From positions 1-64,000 of the forward strand of contig NZ_BAEO01000014.1 of assembly GCF_000314995.1 (NCBI RefSeq): a stretch of DNA of 64,000 nucleotides, in the 5' to 3' direction. Below, piece by piece: positions 41,257 through 50,652 of this stretch. The stretch is from Paraglaciecola arctica BSs20135 (GTDB taxonomy: Bacteria; Pseudomonadota; Gammaproteobacteria; Enterobacterales; Alteromonadaceae). A program made the translations under genes and the position numbers. The notes beneath the pieces were generated by a model. That model was not told the DNA's origin and searched no databases. It worked only from the letters and a program-made list of their open reading frames with translations. Within the stretch, counting starts at the first letter, position 1, and each line of letters starts with the position of its first letter.

Positions 41257-42303
41257 CTACCAATCAGTTAAAGCCGCCATAGAAAACGTTTGCCCAGAGA
41301 AATTTAAGATAACGTGCTGTGGCTCGATACGAACAATTTCAATCAGGCCATCAATTTTATCGCCTTCAACCATTCGAGTGCCGTTGACTCTGACCCACCT
41401 CTCTGAATCAACAGATGCATACATATGTGCTGAAAAAGCCATACTGGGTAATCTTGTCATCACCCAAGGAGGAAGCTGGTCAATTCTAGGTACTTCTTTG
41501 CTGTTGGATACACTTTTAACAGGTGGTGGTGGTGGTGGCGAGTCTTCCACCTCGGTGATGGCTTTTTTAAATCGTGCTAATACATCAGCAGAAATTTGCG
41601 GCTCAGACTCAGGCTCAGGCTTTGATACCGGTGCTGATGGTGCTGTAATTGTTTGCTCTATATCACTTGGCTCAGAAGGTTGTTTAGCCTTTTCTGAAAC
41701 CGCGACTTGTTGTACAGCAACCGATGCAATTTTGTTGGCGTTTGTATCTTGGGGATTAGCCACTTGTTTTAATGGCTTAACATCATCAGTCTGTTGCTCA
41801 CTCACCTGACTACTCGAAGTTAGAGCTGGAATTGGCACACTCACTCTTGGCATCTCATCTTGTGAGCTAAATAAGCCTAAAACGCTCTGATAATTGGCCA
41901 AAGTCCAACCAAAACCCAAACCACCTAAAGCGATAAAGGCCGCGAATAAATAACGTTTGCTATAGTACTGCCAAGCCGAGGGCATATCTTGAACAGAAGG
42001 TAAAAACAAACTGCGATGATATTGATCTGACAAACCATCGTTGTTTCGGGTACTGGTAACCTTATTGCTCTCGAGCATTCTGCGAGTCGCAGATTTTTTA
42101 ATCTTTGGCGCTTCTGCTTCTAGTTCAACGGTTTGGTCAGGATCAACTTCCACTTGTTGAATACCCATTTCAATCAAACCTTGCACCATATCTTGGCTAG
42201 TAACTAACCCTGATTTCTTAATCTTGACTGGTCCATTTTGTGCGGTGATCCGCACAATCACCATGCCCGCCCGTAAATCATGAATATCTATTTGTTTAAG
42301 CAT
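41257..42303 (-). CDS. gspB: GspB-like secretion protein with DUF3391-like N-terminus
   Basis: A 348-residue protein. Residues 1-57 (IDIHDLRAGMVIVRI, GLVTSQDMVQGLIEMGIQQV) resemble the DUF3391 domain usually found at the N-terminus of HD-GYP phosphodiesterases. A single membrane helix follows near 118-135, then a Pro-rich periplasmic linker. It ends in a type II secretion GspB/PulB-type domain (LPPWVMTRLPSMAFSAHMY, RWVRVNGTRMVEGDKI). It pairs with the GspA-like ATPase upstream (8-base overlap). GspAB help assemble the outer-membrane secretin through the peptidoglycan in Aeromonas-type systems. The fusion is unusual to me. Confidence 0.8.
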   Translation of the reverse strand: MLKQIDIHDLRAGMVIVRITAQNGPVKIKKSGLVTSQDMVQGLIEMGIQQVEVDPDQTVELEAEAPKIKKSATRRMLESNKVTSTRNNDGLSDQYHRSLFLPSVQDMPSAWQYYSKRYLFAAFIALGGLGFGWTLANYQSVLGLFSSQDEMPRVSVPIPALTSSSQVSEQQTDDVKPLKQVANPQDTNANKIASVAVQQVAVSEKAKQPSEPSDIEQTITAPSAPVSKPEPESEPQISADVLARFKKAITEVEDSPPPPPPVKSVSNSKEVPRIDQLPPWVMTRLPSMAFSAHMYASVDSERWVRVNGTRMVEGDKIDGLIEIVRIEPQHVILNFSGQTFSMAALTDW

Positions 42304-43207
42304 TGAGTCGACCTATCGCAAATCCAAGTACGGCCGCGCCTAAAAATAGTGCTAACAAGGTGTAAGTCCAGCGTTTCCCCCGGCGCTGCTGCACTACATC
42401 TTCCCCTAGAATTTGTTGTGCTGCGGCAATAAAAACATGTTGCGGAACAACAGGCATTTGTTTAGTAAAAGTTAAGGTTAACGCTCTATCACACAACAAG
42501 TTGATGACCCTTGGGATCCCCCCAGTAATATCAAATGCCGCTCGAATAGTCGCCTTAGAAAACACACTAATGTCACCATTGGCCACACTTAACCTATGCC
42601 CAATATAAGCACCTACTTCAGAAGAGCTTAAAGGCAAAAGGTGATAACGAGCAGTAATACGCTGGGCTAATTGACGCAATTCATTACGTTTTAATAATTG
42701 CTGTAATTCAGGCTGGCCAATCAACACCACTTTAAGCAGCTTTTCACGATTGGTTTCTAGATTGGTCAGTAACCTAAGTTGTTCTAATACTTCGGGCAAT
42801 AGATGCTGCGCTTCATCAATAATCAACACTGTATTCACACCATGATCATGATTATTGGCCAACTTGGCGAGAATTTGGTCGGTAAAATACTTTAGGCTGG
42901 CATGTTTACGTTTGTATTCAATACCTAACTCATTGCAAATTGTACCGAGCAGCTCTAGCGCAGATAAAGTAGGATTCAAAATCATAGCAACTTGGGTGTT
43001 TTCGGGTAATTGCTGCATAAGTTTGCGCGACACTGTGGTTTTGCCTGTGCCAACTTCACCCGTTAACATCACAAAACCACCACTTTCACGTAGTCCAAAA
43101 ATCAAGTGAGCCAAAGCTTCTTTATGACGAGGACTCATATACAAATAGTCAGGATTGGGCGCAATAGAAAACGGATTATCGGATAATCCAAAATAGCTGA
43201 GATACAT
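42296..43207 (-). CDS. gspA: GspA/ExeA-like AAA ATPase
   Basis: A 303-residue AAA ATPase beginning YFGLSDNPFSIAPNPDYLYMS. Walker A is GEVGTGKT (about 50-57) and the Walker B-type strand is VLIIDEAQHL. A single membrane helix lies near the C-terminus (LLALFLGAAVLGFAIG). This is the ExeA/GspA architecture without the C-terminal peptidoglycan-binding domain present in longer members. It is translated just ahead of gspB. MshM-type ATPases share the core, so a role in pilus assembly is possible. Confidence 0.82.
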   Translation of the reverse strand: MYLSYFGLSDNPFSIAPNPDYLYMSPRHKEALAHLIFGLRESGGFVMLTGEVGTGKTTVSRKLMQQLPENTQVAMILNPTLSALELLGTICNELGIEYKRKHASLKYFTDQILAKLANNHDHGVNTVLIIDEAQHLLPEVLEQLRLLTNLETNREKLLKVVLIGQPELQQLLKRNELRQLAQRITARYHLLPLSSSEVGAYIGHRLSVANGDISVFSKATIRAAFDITGGIPRVINLLCDRALTLTFTKQMPVVPQHVFIAAAQQILGEDVVQQRRGKRWTYTLLALFLGAAVLGFAIGRLNA

Positions 43208-43361
43208 AAGTTAGGCTGAACAGTCCGTGAAAAAATACAGTTTAATTTTGCAAACTAAACTAACCAGTTAGCAAGATATTGTCAAAGAGACTTTGGTTAT
43301 TTTAATGTGATTGGTATTAGGTCTAAGGCATAATACCCTCAATGAAACATTCTAAGATTTT

Positions 43362-44591
43362 ATGCAAACTTATTTAGTGGGTGGCGCAGTGCGCGACAAG
43401 TTACTTGGTCGCCCAATAAAAGACCAAGATTGGGTAGTGGTAGGCAGCACCCCAGAACAAATGTTAGCCCAAGGTTATCAAGCTGTTGGCGCTGACTTTC
43501 CGGTATTCTTGCACCCCAAAACCAAAGAAGAATATGCCCTTGCCCGTATTGAACGTAAAATAGGCGCAGGTTATAACGGTTTTAGTTGTGATGCCTCGAG
43601 CGAAGTCACCCTTGAAGAAGATTTGTTACGCCGCGACTTAACCATCAACGCCATGGCGATGGATGATCAAGGCAATATAATCGACCCCTACAACGGCCAA
43701 CAAGATCTTAAAGACAAACTACTACGTCATGTATCTGCCGCTTTTGTTGAAGATCCTCTGCGTGTTTTGCGTGTCGCCCGCTTTGCGGCCCGTTATCACA
43801 GTCTGGGGTTTAGGATCGCACCAGAAACTTTAACTTTGATGCAAACCATAGTCGCCAATGGCGAACTCACTGCCCTAAGTGCAGAGCGTGTGTGGCAAGA
43901 AACCGCACGTAGCTTGTTAGAAGACCATCCTGAAATCTATTTTGAAAACCTTAGAGCCTGTAACGCACTAGCCGTTTGGTTTCCTGAGTTAGATGTACTT
44001 TGGGGTATACCTAACCCACCCAAGTGGCATCCTGAAATTGATACCGGCATTCATACTATGATGGTGTTGCAGCAAGCAGTGAAACTTTCAGACAAGCTTA
44101 TTGTGCGATTCGCAGCGCTAGTGCATGACTTAGGTAAAGGGCTGACACCGCCTGAAAGCTGGCCATCTCATCGAGGTCATGAAAAGATCGGGCTTGAGGC
44201 AATCAACACTCTCTGCGATCGCTTAAAAGCTCCTAACGACTGCCGCGAACTCGGTTTAATGGTCAGCGAATATCACACTCATGTGCATAATGCCTTCGAA
44301 CTAAAAGCCAGTACGATACTGGGCATGTTGAATCGTTGTGACGTATGGCGCAAACCACAAAGGTTCGCCGACTTTTTACTTAGCTGTAAAGCCGATGCTA
44401 GAGGCAGAACAACCTTTGAAAACTGCGAATACAAAAACGCCGAGTATATTTGGCAGGCATACGAGGCGGCAGCAAAAGTCGACATCAAAGCCATAGTCGC
44501 CAAAGGTTACCTAGGTAAAGCCATTAAAGAACAAACTGAACAACAACGTATAAGTCTTATTCAAGAATTTAAGACTCTTTATAAAAAATAA
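43362..44591 (+). CDS. cca: CCA tRNA nucleotidyltransferase with HD domain
   Basis: Adds or repairs the 3' CCA end of tRNAs. The 409-residue class II enzyme starts YLVGGAVRDKLLG and has the DQDWVVVGSTP catalytic aspartates. The RRDLTINAMAMD motif follows, then a C-terminal HD domain (FAALVHDLGKG, HRGHEKIG) with phosphohydrolase-type residues, as in Escherichia coli. It is divergent from gspA across about 150 bases. Confidence 0.97.
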   Translation: MQTYLVGGAVRDKLLGRPIKDQDWVVVGSTPEQMLAQGYQAVGADFPVFLHPKTKEEYALARIERKIGAGYNGFSCDASSEVTLEEDLLRRDLTINAMAMDDQGNIIDPYNGQQDLKDKLLRHVSAAFVEDPLRVLRVARFAARYHSLGFRIAPETLTLMQTIVANGELTALSAERVWQETARSLLEDHPEIYFENLRACNALAVWFPELDVLWGIPNPPKWHPEIDTGIHTMMVLQQAVKLSDKLIVRFAALVHDLGKGLTPPESWPSHRGHEKIGLEAINTLCDRLKAPNDCRELGLMVSEYHTHVHNAFELKASTILGMLNRCDVWRKPQRFADFLLSCKADARGRTTFENCEYKNAEYIWQAYEAAAKVDIKAIVAKGYLGKAIKEQTEQQRISLIQEFKTLYKK

Positions 44592-44644
44592 TGTAAAAAA
44601 TCACCACAAGAAATAACACTAAAAAACAAAGGACAACCAACACT

Positions 44645-45298
44645 ATGCTCAGCTCAACCCAACTCGCCACTATGTTATCCCTGCAAGACGGCATGAACAA
44701 AAAGGTTAACCCTGATTGGCTCAACGCAGGTTACGCTTATCTACGGGCCGCCATGATTGAGTCGGTAGAAGGCATTGAGCACCACGGCTGGAAATGGTGG
44801 AAAGCCCAGCAAAAAGACTTACCTCAGTTACAAATGGAACTGGTTGATATTTGGCACTTTGCCTTATCGGACATCATCATTGGTTTTAAGGGCGATATTC
44901 AACAATCTGCCAACACCATAGCTGAGCAACTTGCCTCTAACCGCAGCCAAGTGACTTTTGATGGCAAAGACTATGAATTCACCAAACAAGACATTCTCGA
45001 CAACTTAGAGTTAATGGCAGGCCTATGCGCCGCCAAACGTTTCGATGTGCCCTTGTTTCTGAAGATAGTTGAACAAGCCGAAATGGACTCAGACGAGTTG
45101 TACCGTCAATACGTAGGTAAAAACGTGCTTAATTTCTTCCGACAAGATCATGGTTATAAAGCAGGCACTTACCAAAAAATCTGGAATGGCCGTGAAGATA
45201 ATGAACATTTAGTGGATGTGTTAAGCAGTCTTGATATTAACCTGAGTGATTACAGTGATAAAGTTTACGCTGGTCTTAAACATCGTTATCCCCAGTAA
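44645..45298 (+). CDS. Dimeric all-alpha dUTP diphosphatase (dUTPase-2 family)
   Basis: A 217-residue all-helical NTP pyrophosphatase of the dimeric dUTPase-2 family found in many Alteromonadales and phages. Metal-binding motifs include EGIEHHGWKWWKA, QMELVDIWHF and ELYRQYVGKN. It hydrolyses dUTP to keep uracil out of DNA. It follows cca by 53 bases and may be cotranscribed. Confidence 0.85.
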   Translation: MLSSTQLATMLSLQDGMNKKVNPDWLNAGYAYLRAAMIESVEGIEHHGWKWWKAQQKDLPQLQMELVDIWHFALSDIIIGFKGDIQQSANTIAEQLASNRSQVTFDGKDYEFTKQDILDNLELMAGLCAAKRFDVPLFLKIVEQAEMDSDELYRQYVGKNVLNFFRQDHGYKAGTYQKIWNGREDNEHLVDVLSSLDINLSDYSDKVYAGLKHRYPQ

Positions 45299-45733
45299 CG
45301 GAAGTGGTAATGGCGAAGTAGCTAAATTGCAATACTTCGCAAAAAAAACATTTGGTCAAAGCGGAAAGCTCGGGAGTAATTAAAAGCAACAGATATTGAA
45401 CCACAGAGGGCACAGAGATCACGGAGGAAAAGCACATAAAAATATAGTTATTATTGGGGAAAGGAACTAAGTCCATTACTGCCCGTCAGATTTATTAAGC
45501 CACATCAGAGTGCTAAATATATCTTTTTAGCGAATTCGTAATTTTCTTTTCGCTGTGTCCTTTGTGATCAGAAGCTTTTGTCTTTTGCTTTTAACTAGTA
45601 TCTATTTACTAGTCACTGCTTTTCCCCAAAAGGATAGTCATCACAATAACAATCAACAAAGTGCATTAAATTAAATGCTTTAACGCTTCTGGATTAAAAT
45701 CACACCAGAGAAGCTAATTATGAGTAATTAAAA
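45299..45733. other. 435-base intergenic region with repeat fragments
   Basis: No gene seen. At about 45400-45435 is the sequence ACCACAGAGGGCACAGAGATC, of the kind recurring between genes in many bacteria. A diverged inverted relative lies at about 45548-45575. At 45489-45503 is a 15-base match (GATTTATTAAGCCAC) to the left flank of the second RAYT element. Confidence 0.5.
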
Positions 45734-45964
45734 ATGCCAAGACCGAGTATTTCATTAACAGATAAAAACGACGAATGGTTGCGCGAGCATGTCAACGAAA
45801 GAGGCGAATACTCTAATAAAAGCGAATTAGTAAACGACCTTATTCGTCGAGCAAGAAGAGATGAATTCATCAACAACAAGCTAGAAAATGCAGAAAAAAC
45901 AGGATTTACTACACAATCCCTCACCGAGATATTGTCCGAAATAAAATCTGGAATTAGGCGATAA
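45734..45964 (+). CDS. Orphan ParD-type antitoxin
   Basis: A 76-residue ribbon-helix-helix protein of the ParD/CopG family (PSISLTDKNDEWLREHV, then NKSELVNDLIRRARRDEF). No toxin gene follows: the next frame is the opposite-strand TonB receptor, and the roughly 80 bases after the stop hold no ParE sequence. It is either an orphan regulator or the survivor of a decayed toxin-antitoxin pair. Part of the same locus seems to recur at 51967-52016. Confidence 0.8.
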   Translation: MPRPSISLTDKNDEWLREHVNERGEYSNKSELVNDLIRRARRDEFINNKLENAEKTGFTTQSLTEILSEIKSGIRR

Positions 45965-46017
45965 ATGTATAGTCATTCTTACGATGGATGTATATGTAAT
46001 TGTTTAGTTTAATAAAA

Positions 46018-46045
46018 AAAGGCGAGCCAATAATGGCTCGCCTTT
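46018..46045. terminator. Bidirectional terminator after the TonB receptor gene
   Basis: Perfect 12-base arms (46018-46029 and 46034-46045) and a four-base loop, with an A-run on the left and T-rich sequence on the right. It separates the orphan antitoxin from the receptor. Confidence 0.92.
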
Positions 46046-46130
46046 AATATTATACAGTCAATACCTTATCCCTTGAAACTGCAGCTTTGTTGGCTGCAAC
46101 TTCAATGGTTTTAGGTATAGATGCCATTAG

Positions 46131-48860
46131 TTAATAAAAATCGTACGACATTCTCATACCCACTGTACGGGGTCTGTTGGTGACAACTTTAGGTGTATAT
46201 TGTTGGTTGTCGATATATAACACCGCATGTTCATCGGTGACGTTATCAACATACAACTCAACTTTCCATCCGTCGTGATTAACACCAACGGATACATTTC
46301 CCAGTACATAACTATCTTGGATATAACGACCACCAGCAAAGTCTTCACCATTGCGGTCCGGATAATTTACCCCAGAGTATACATCGGCTTCACGTTCAAT
46401 AGACAAGCCCGTCCCTGTACCGTAAATTAAGTTGGTGGCATCTTCAAGGGCATATGCGCCCATGTTCATGCCAGCCAGGCGATCGCCGGTATAGCTCAGC
46501 GAACCATTAACAAATCCATCCCAGCCATTGGGTAATTGAAAATAGTAGCGGGCACGTACATTAGCCGACAAATCTGCTGAGTAGGGTAATTTGCTGCCAA
46601 CTGGCGGCGCGATACCTTGTAACTCGTCATTTAAGCGGGTTAATTCACTATCGATCAAGCTAAAAGCACCGTTAATCACCAAATCATCCGTGGCTAACCA
46701 GGTGATATCGCCGTCGATCCCTCTAATTTCAGCATCCCCGACATTATCTGCAAACTGTAGAAAACTGATATTGGTGGGGTCGTAGCGTGAGGTTTGCAGA
46801 TCCGTTATTTCTGAATAATACCCAGTTGCGTTAACCCGTAAAACACCATCGAAGAAATCCCCCTTCATACCCACTTCATAATTTTTCAGGGTATCTGTGG
46901 TGGAATAAACCGGAATACGGAAATTCTCGAAAGCCCCCTCATTACTGGTCGCCTTACCGCCACCTACACGGTTGGTAACTGGTGGTCTGAAGCCCTCTGA
47001 GTAGGTGGTAAACAACAATACATCGTCATTTACTTTCCAGTCCACTGAGGCCTTATAAATCACATCATCAACCGTCAGTACTCCATCGCCATCCAGTAAG
47101 TCCACTTCTAGTTGGCCACTGTCGATGGCGGCCATGACAGCTTCTACACTATCATTTTTATCAGTTTCAAGCAGCGCACTTTCTAACAAACCTTCATCTT
47201 GCGTGCCAAAGGCCTTCACCCTGCTGCTAACATCCACTGTGCTGGTGGAGCCTTTATAGATATCTTCAATTTGATACCAACGGGCCCCAAGGGTAGCGGT
47301 AACGGAATCGGTTAGATCATATTCAGCCTGGCCAAATACCGCGACCTGTTTAATCTGGTGATTGACATCATTAACAAAACTGACTTCCGATGAATATGGG
47401 CCGCCATCACTGTTAATGCCATCTTGACCTTTTAAGACTGTGCTCAGATCCGGGAACAGTTCAGTATTAGCCATCTTAAATTTGCCCACAGAGGCAAGAG
47501 TCTGGTCGTCATAAAAGACCCCGGCCGTTACACGCCAAGAGTTATCGGTTGACGTATTGAAACGCAGCTCGTGGGTATTACGGGACGTTTCAGTTTTTTC
47601 TTTGTACCATTTGGTAGGATCAGCACAATATTGATCGGCGGGATCCGCGCTGGAGTATTCACAAGTATAAAAAGCCGAAAACAAACCGGCATTTGTATAA
47701 CCCGTATAATCAATAGTCGAATCGATATTTCGGTCTAGGTAGCCGCCGGTATAAACGACATCTAACTTAGCCAGACGGCCTTCTAAGGTCCAAGTGGTTA
47801 AACCAAATTCATCCTGATTGTCTTCCGGTACAAACCTGTTAGTGGAACTTTCCCCTTCAAGGTTAGGATCGTATGAGAAAACCCCATCGGTGTTCAGTGT
47901 CTGCGCAGTATGCTGCACCAGCAATGACCAGTCTTCATTAAAGTTATGATGCACACCAAAGCGTACACCGCTATAGGTTGCATCGTTAAAGTCATCTTCT
48001 ACCAAGGCATCATTTTTAGGGGATATTGTTGGTGTGTTAGTAGGATCGGCCAACGGGCCATTAGACACACGGTCAATGACTACGGCGCTACTTTGATAAC
48101 TGCCATTGCCAGTGCCAGGCTCATTTAAAACGTTATCAATCCAACCGCCCTGGTGTTGATTGTAGACAACAGCCCGAATGGCCGTATCATCACTTACGGG
48201 TAAATTAAAATAGGCTTCAACGGAGTTACTCATTTCACCACCACGTGTGAAACTAACGCTGCTATCAAATCCTCCACTCACACCGCTGTGATCGGGTTTT
48301 TTGGTGATCATGCGCACGGTGCCTGATTGAGAGCTGGCGCCAAACAAAGTGCCCTGTGGCCCAGGCAATACTTCAACCCGTTCCATATCGGTGGCATATA
48401 TATCCAGATTTCGGCCCTGCATAGAAACCGGCTGTTCATCCAGATAAAAAGCAACTGACGGTTGTAACGCTGTTACGGATGACAGTGCAATATTAGCTTG
48501 GGTGGTGGCAGCACCACGAATGTAAATTTCATTTTGGCCAGGTCCTGTGCCCTGAAACACAACATTAGGTAAAAATTCAACATAGTCCTGAAAATTATCA
48601 ATTCCCAGGTTTTCCAGACTGCTACCGTTTAACGCAGAGACCGAAACCGGAATATCCTGGATGGATTCGGTTCGTTTAGTCGCGGTAACCTCAATTGTTT
48701 CTATTTTATTATTTTTAACTTCTGGTGCAGTTGATTCGGCTGCAATAACTGGCACACTGGCCATGGCAAGTAATACGGCGCAGGTAATTTTGCGTTTATG
48801 AAATGTTTGCATTTGTGGTTGTGTAAAGATGGTTTTTTCCAATTTATTAATGAGCTCCAT
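46131..48860 (-). CDS. TonB-dependent outer-membrane receptor
   Basis: A 909-residue receptor for TonB-energised uptake of a large substrate. It has a signal peptide (CAVLLAMASVPVIAA), a TonB-box-like stretch (IETIEVTATKR) and a plug domain (QDIPVSVSALNGSSLENLGI, PNVVFQGTGPGQNEIYIRG). A long beta-barrel follows, ending in the terminal aromatic MRMSYDFY. No neighbouring sugar or siderophore gene indicates the ligand. The first ATG gives 17 extra residues before the second (at about 48812), which sits closer to the signal; the start is therefore uncertain. Confidence 0.93.
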   Translation of the reverse strand: MELINKLEKTIFTQPQMQTFHKRKITCAVLLAMASVPVIAAESTAPEVKNNKIETIEVTATKRTESIQDIPVSVSALNGSSLENLGIDNFQDYVEFLPNVVFQGTGPGQNEIYIRGAATTQANIALSSVTALQPSVAFYLDEQPVSMQGRNLDIYATDMERVEVLPGPQGTLFGASSQSGTVRMITKKPDHSGVSGGFDSSVSFTRGGEMSNSVEAYFNLPVSDDTAIRAVVYNQHQGGWIDNVLNEPGTGNGSYQSSAVVIDRVSNGPLADPTNTPTISPKNDALVEDDFNDATYSGVRFGVHHNFNEDWSLLVQHTAQTLNTDGVFSYDPNLEGESSTNRFVPEDNQDEFGLTTWTLEGRLAKLDVVYTGGYLDRNIDSTIDYTGYTNAGLFSAFYTCEYSSADPADQYCADPTKWYKEKTETSRNTHELRFNTSTDNSWRVTAGVFYDDQTLASVGKFKMANTELFPDLSTVLKGQDGINSDGGPYSSEVSFVNDVNHQIKQVAVFGQAEYDLTDSVTATLGARWYQIEDIYKGSTSTVDVSSRVKAFGTQDEGLLESALLETDKNDSVEAVMAAIDSGQLEVDLLDGDGVLTVDDVIYKASVDWKVNDDVLLFTTYSEGFRPPVTNRVGGGKATSNEGAFENFRIPVYSTTDTLKNYEVGMKGDFFDGVLRVNATGYYSEITDLQTSRYDPTNISFLQFADNVGDAEIRGIDGDITWLATDDLVINGAFSLIDSELTRLNDELQGIAPPVGSKLPYSADLSANVRARYYFQLPNGWDGFVNGSLSYTGDRLAGMNMGAYALEDATNLIYGTGTGLSIEREADVYSGVNYPDRNGEDFAGGRYIQDSYVLGNVSVGVNHDGWKVELYVDNVTDEHAVLYIDNQQYTPKVVTNRPRTVGMRMSYDFY

Positions 48861-49401
48861 TGATTAGACTTCGATCTATATTTACCTTCAAGAGACACCG
48901 AAAAAGGTGCGATTAAGCCGCAAACTTAACAAATTATGGGTAATCAAGCAAAATTGGATCTCAAAAAGTAATTAGTTTGCAAATCATTACTTTATATTAA
49001 CATTATAAAACTGGTACAGGATTAACAGAACATCCACATTAATTAGCAATAAAGTAATCTAAAACTCTCAGTAGGTAAAACCGATGATTTTGTTTGAAGG
49101 AAGCTAGGGAGGGCGGTAAGCTTTAGCGCTGCTTGAAATATAAAAGAACGTTATGCTCCATCATCCAAGATGGTTTTGACTCAAATCCTTTCTAGCCAAT
49201 TACTTATTTTATAAAGTGCGTTCTGCACTTTACCTTTCAGGCCAGCTAAAGCTGTTCCATATTTATCCTGTAAATATGGTCAACAGCAAAAAATAAGAGC
49301 AGCGATTTATTAAGCCGATTTATTAAGCCACCCATAACAATTTGACTAAATATAAAGACGAGCTAGGCTTTGATTAAGAAATAAATCAAAGGATTGATGT
49401 C
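48861..49401. other. 541-base intergenic region with hairpins and a short tandem repeat
   Basis: No gene seen. It contains the TonB receptor promoter region (not resolved), a perfect hairpin TAAAGTGC-GTTCT-GCACTTTA at 49212-49232 and a CAGCTAAAGCTG palindrome near 49243. Two 13-base copies of GATTTATTAAGCC lie at 49304-49316 and 49317-49329. The last copy begins the left inverted flank of the second RAYT element. Confidence 0.55.
49304..49340. repeat. Left flank repeat of the second RAYT element
   Basis: Tandem 13-base copies at 49304 and 49317. Bases 49318-49337 are the near-perfect inverse (18 of 20) of the right-hand repeat TTATGGGTGGCTAGATAAAT. Confidence 0.75.
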
Positions 49402-50382
49402 ATGCCCCAGCCACGTAATAGTCAAATTTGTTTATCAGATACCCCTTATTACCATTGTGTTTCCCGCTGTGTACGGCGTTCTTTTTTGTGCGGTGTGGAT
49501 AGTTATTCAGGTCAAAGTTATGAACATCGCCGTGAATGGGTTGAAGAGCGGTTGTTGTTTCTATCTTCAATATTTTCAATTGATATATGTGCTTATGCTG
49601 TGATGAGTAATCATGTGCATGTGGTGTTACATGTAGATGTGCAACAAGTGATGGCTTGGACAGATAGTGAAGTGATTGAGCGCTGGCACCGCCTACATAA
49701 AGGCACATTGCTCACTCATATGTTTGTCAGGGGAGATACGTTAAGCCAAAGTCAACAACTCACCTTAGATGACACCATAATCGAGTATCGCAAACGCTTA
49801 CATGATATTAGCTGGTTGATGGGTAACCTGAATGAACATATTGCCCGAGAAGCCAATAAAGAGGATGACTGCACAGGCAGGTTCTGGGAAGGACGGTTTA
49901 AATCACAGGCTTTATTAGATGACGCCGCATTACTGTCCTGTATGGCCTATGTTGACCTTAACCCCATTCGAACCAAGATAGCGGATACCCCAGAAACCTC
50001 AAATCACACCAGTATTAAAAAACGCTTAGAATCGATAAAAGGCCCCATCACAACACATTCACTGATGTCTTTTGTCGGTAACCCCAGACAAGATATGCCA
50101 AAAGGCATCGCTTTCTCACTCAAAGACTATTGTGAGTTAGTGGATATAACAGGCAGAATAATCAGAAATGACAAAGCAGGCCATATTGACCATCAACAAC
50201 AACCCATCTTACAAAGGTTAGGCCTATCAGACGAACAATGGCTCACCCTCACCACTGAGTTTGAAAAGCATTTTTGTTATGCTGCAGGAGCAGAAATGAT
50301 GATGAACCAGTTCAAAGCGCACACAGGCCATCAACGTATTCGAGGCATGGGTAAAGCAAAAACATTGCTACACTGCGCATAA
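49402..50382 (+). CDS. Second REP-associated tyrosine transposase (different subgroup)
   Basis: A 326-residue Y1/RAYT-type transposase, clearly distinct from the one at 29 kb. The HUH motif is HVH (His71, His73 in SNHVHVVLH). The likely nucleophile Tyr lies in CMAYVDLNPIR near residue 182. The body has the GRFWEGRFKSQAL motif, and the C-terminus lacks the DnaA-like domain. The likely cysteine-rich start (HCVSRCVRRSFLC) belongs to the larger, Alteromonadales-rich subgroup. Inverted flanking repeats (49318-49337; 50561-50610) support a mobile element. Catalytic residues look intact. Confidence 0.88.
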   Translation: MPQPRNSQICLSDTPYYHCVSRCVRRSFLCGVDSYSGQSYEHRREWVEERLLFLSSIFSIDICAYAVMSNHVHVVLHVDVQQVMAWTDSEVIERWHRLHKGTLLTHMFVRGDTLSQSQQLTLDDTIIEYRKRLHDISWLMGNLNEHIAREANKEDDCTGRFWEGRFKSQALLDDAALLSCMAYVDLNPIRTKIADTPETSNHTSIKKRLESIKGPITTHSLMSFVGNPRQDMPKGIAFSLKDYCELVDITGRIIRNDKAGHIDHQQQPILQRLGLSDEQWLTLTTEFEKHFCYAAGAEMMMNQFKAHTGHQRIRGMGKAKTLLHCA

Positions 50383-50560
50383 CCTCAAGAAACCAACCAA
50401 CAATTATCGAAAAGGTACAGTTGTGCCCACAATCCCGTTAAATACCTATTATTCCCACCAAATAGGCTGAAACTAATCCTCATCCTCCATCTTTCACTCA
50501 ATCCAAGCCATTTTCACGCTGAAAATCGATATTGAATCTTTGGGTTAGTCTCAAAATCCA

Positions 50561-50610
50561 ATTATGGGTGGCTAGATAAATATTCATTATGGGTGGCTAG
50601 ATAAATATTC
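50561..50610. repeat. Right flank repeat of the second RAYT element (two perfect 25-bp copies)
   Basis: Two identical 25-base copies (50561-50585, 50586-50610) of a unit containing GGGTGGCTAGATAAAT. Read in reverse, it matches the left flank. Confidence 0.9.
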
Positions 50611-50652
50611 TGCTCACAAGCAACAAACTCACTGTCAGAATATAAAAAAACC

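Noticed and set aside
46050-46127. A 25-codon open frame on the minus strand directly after the TonB receptor stop
   Set aside because: It has no ribosome site, no recognised motif and is short enough to occur by chance; it may be 3' untranslated sequence.
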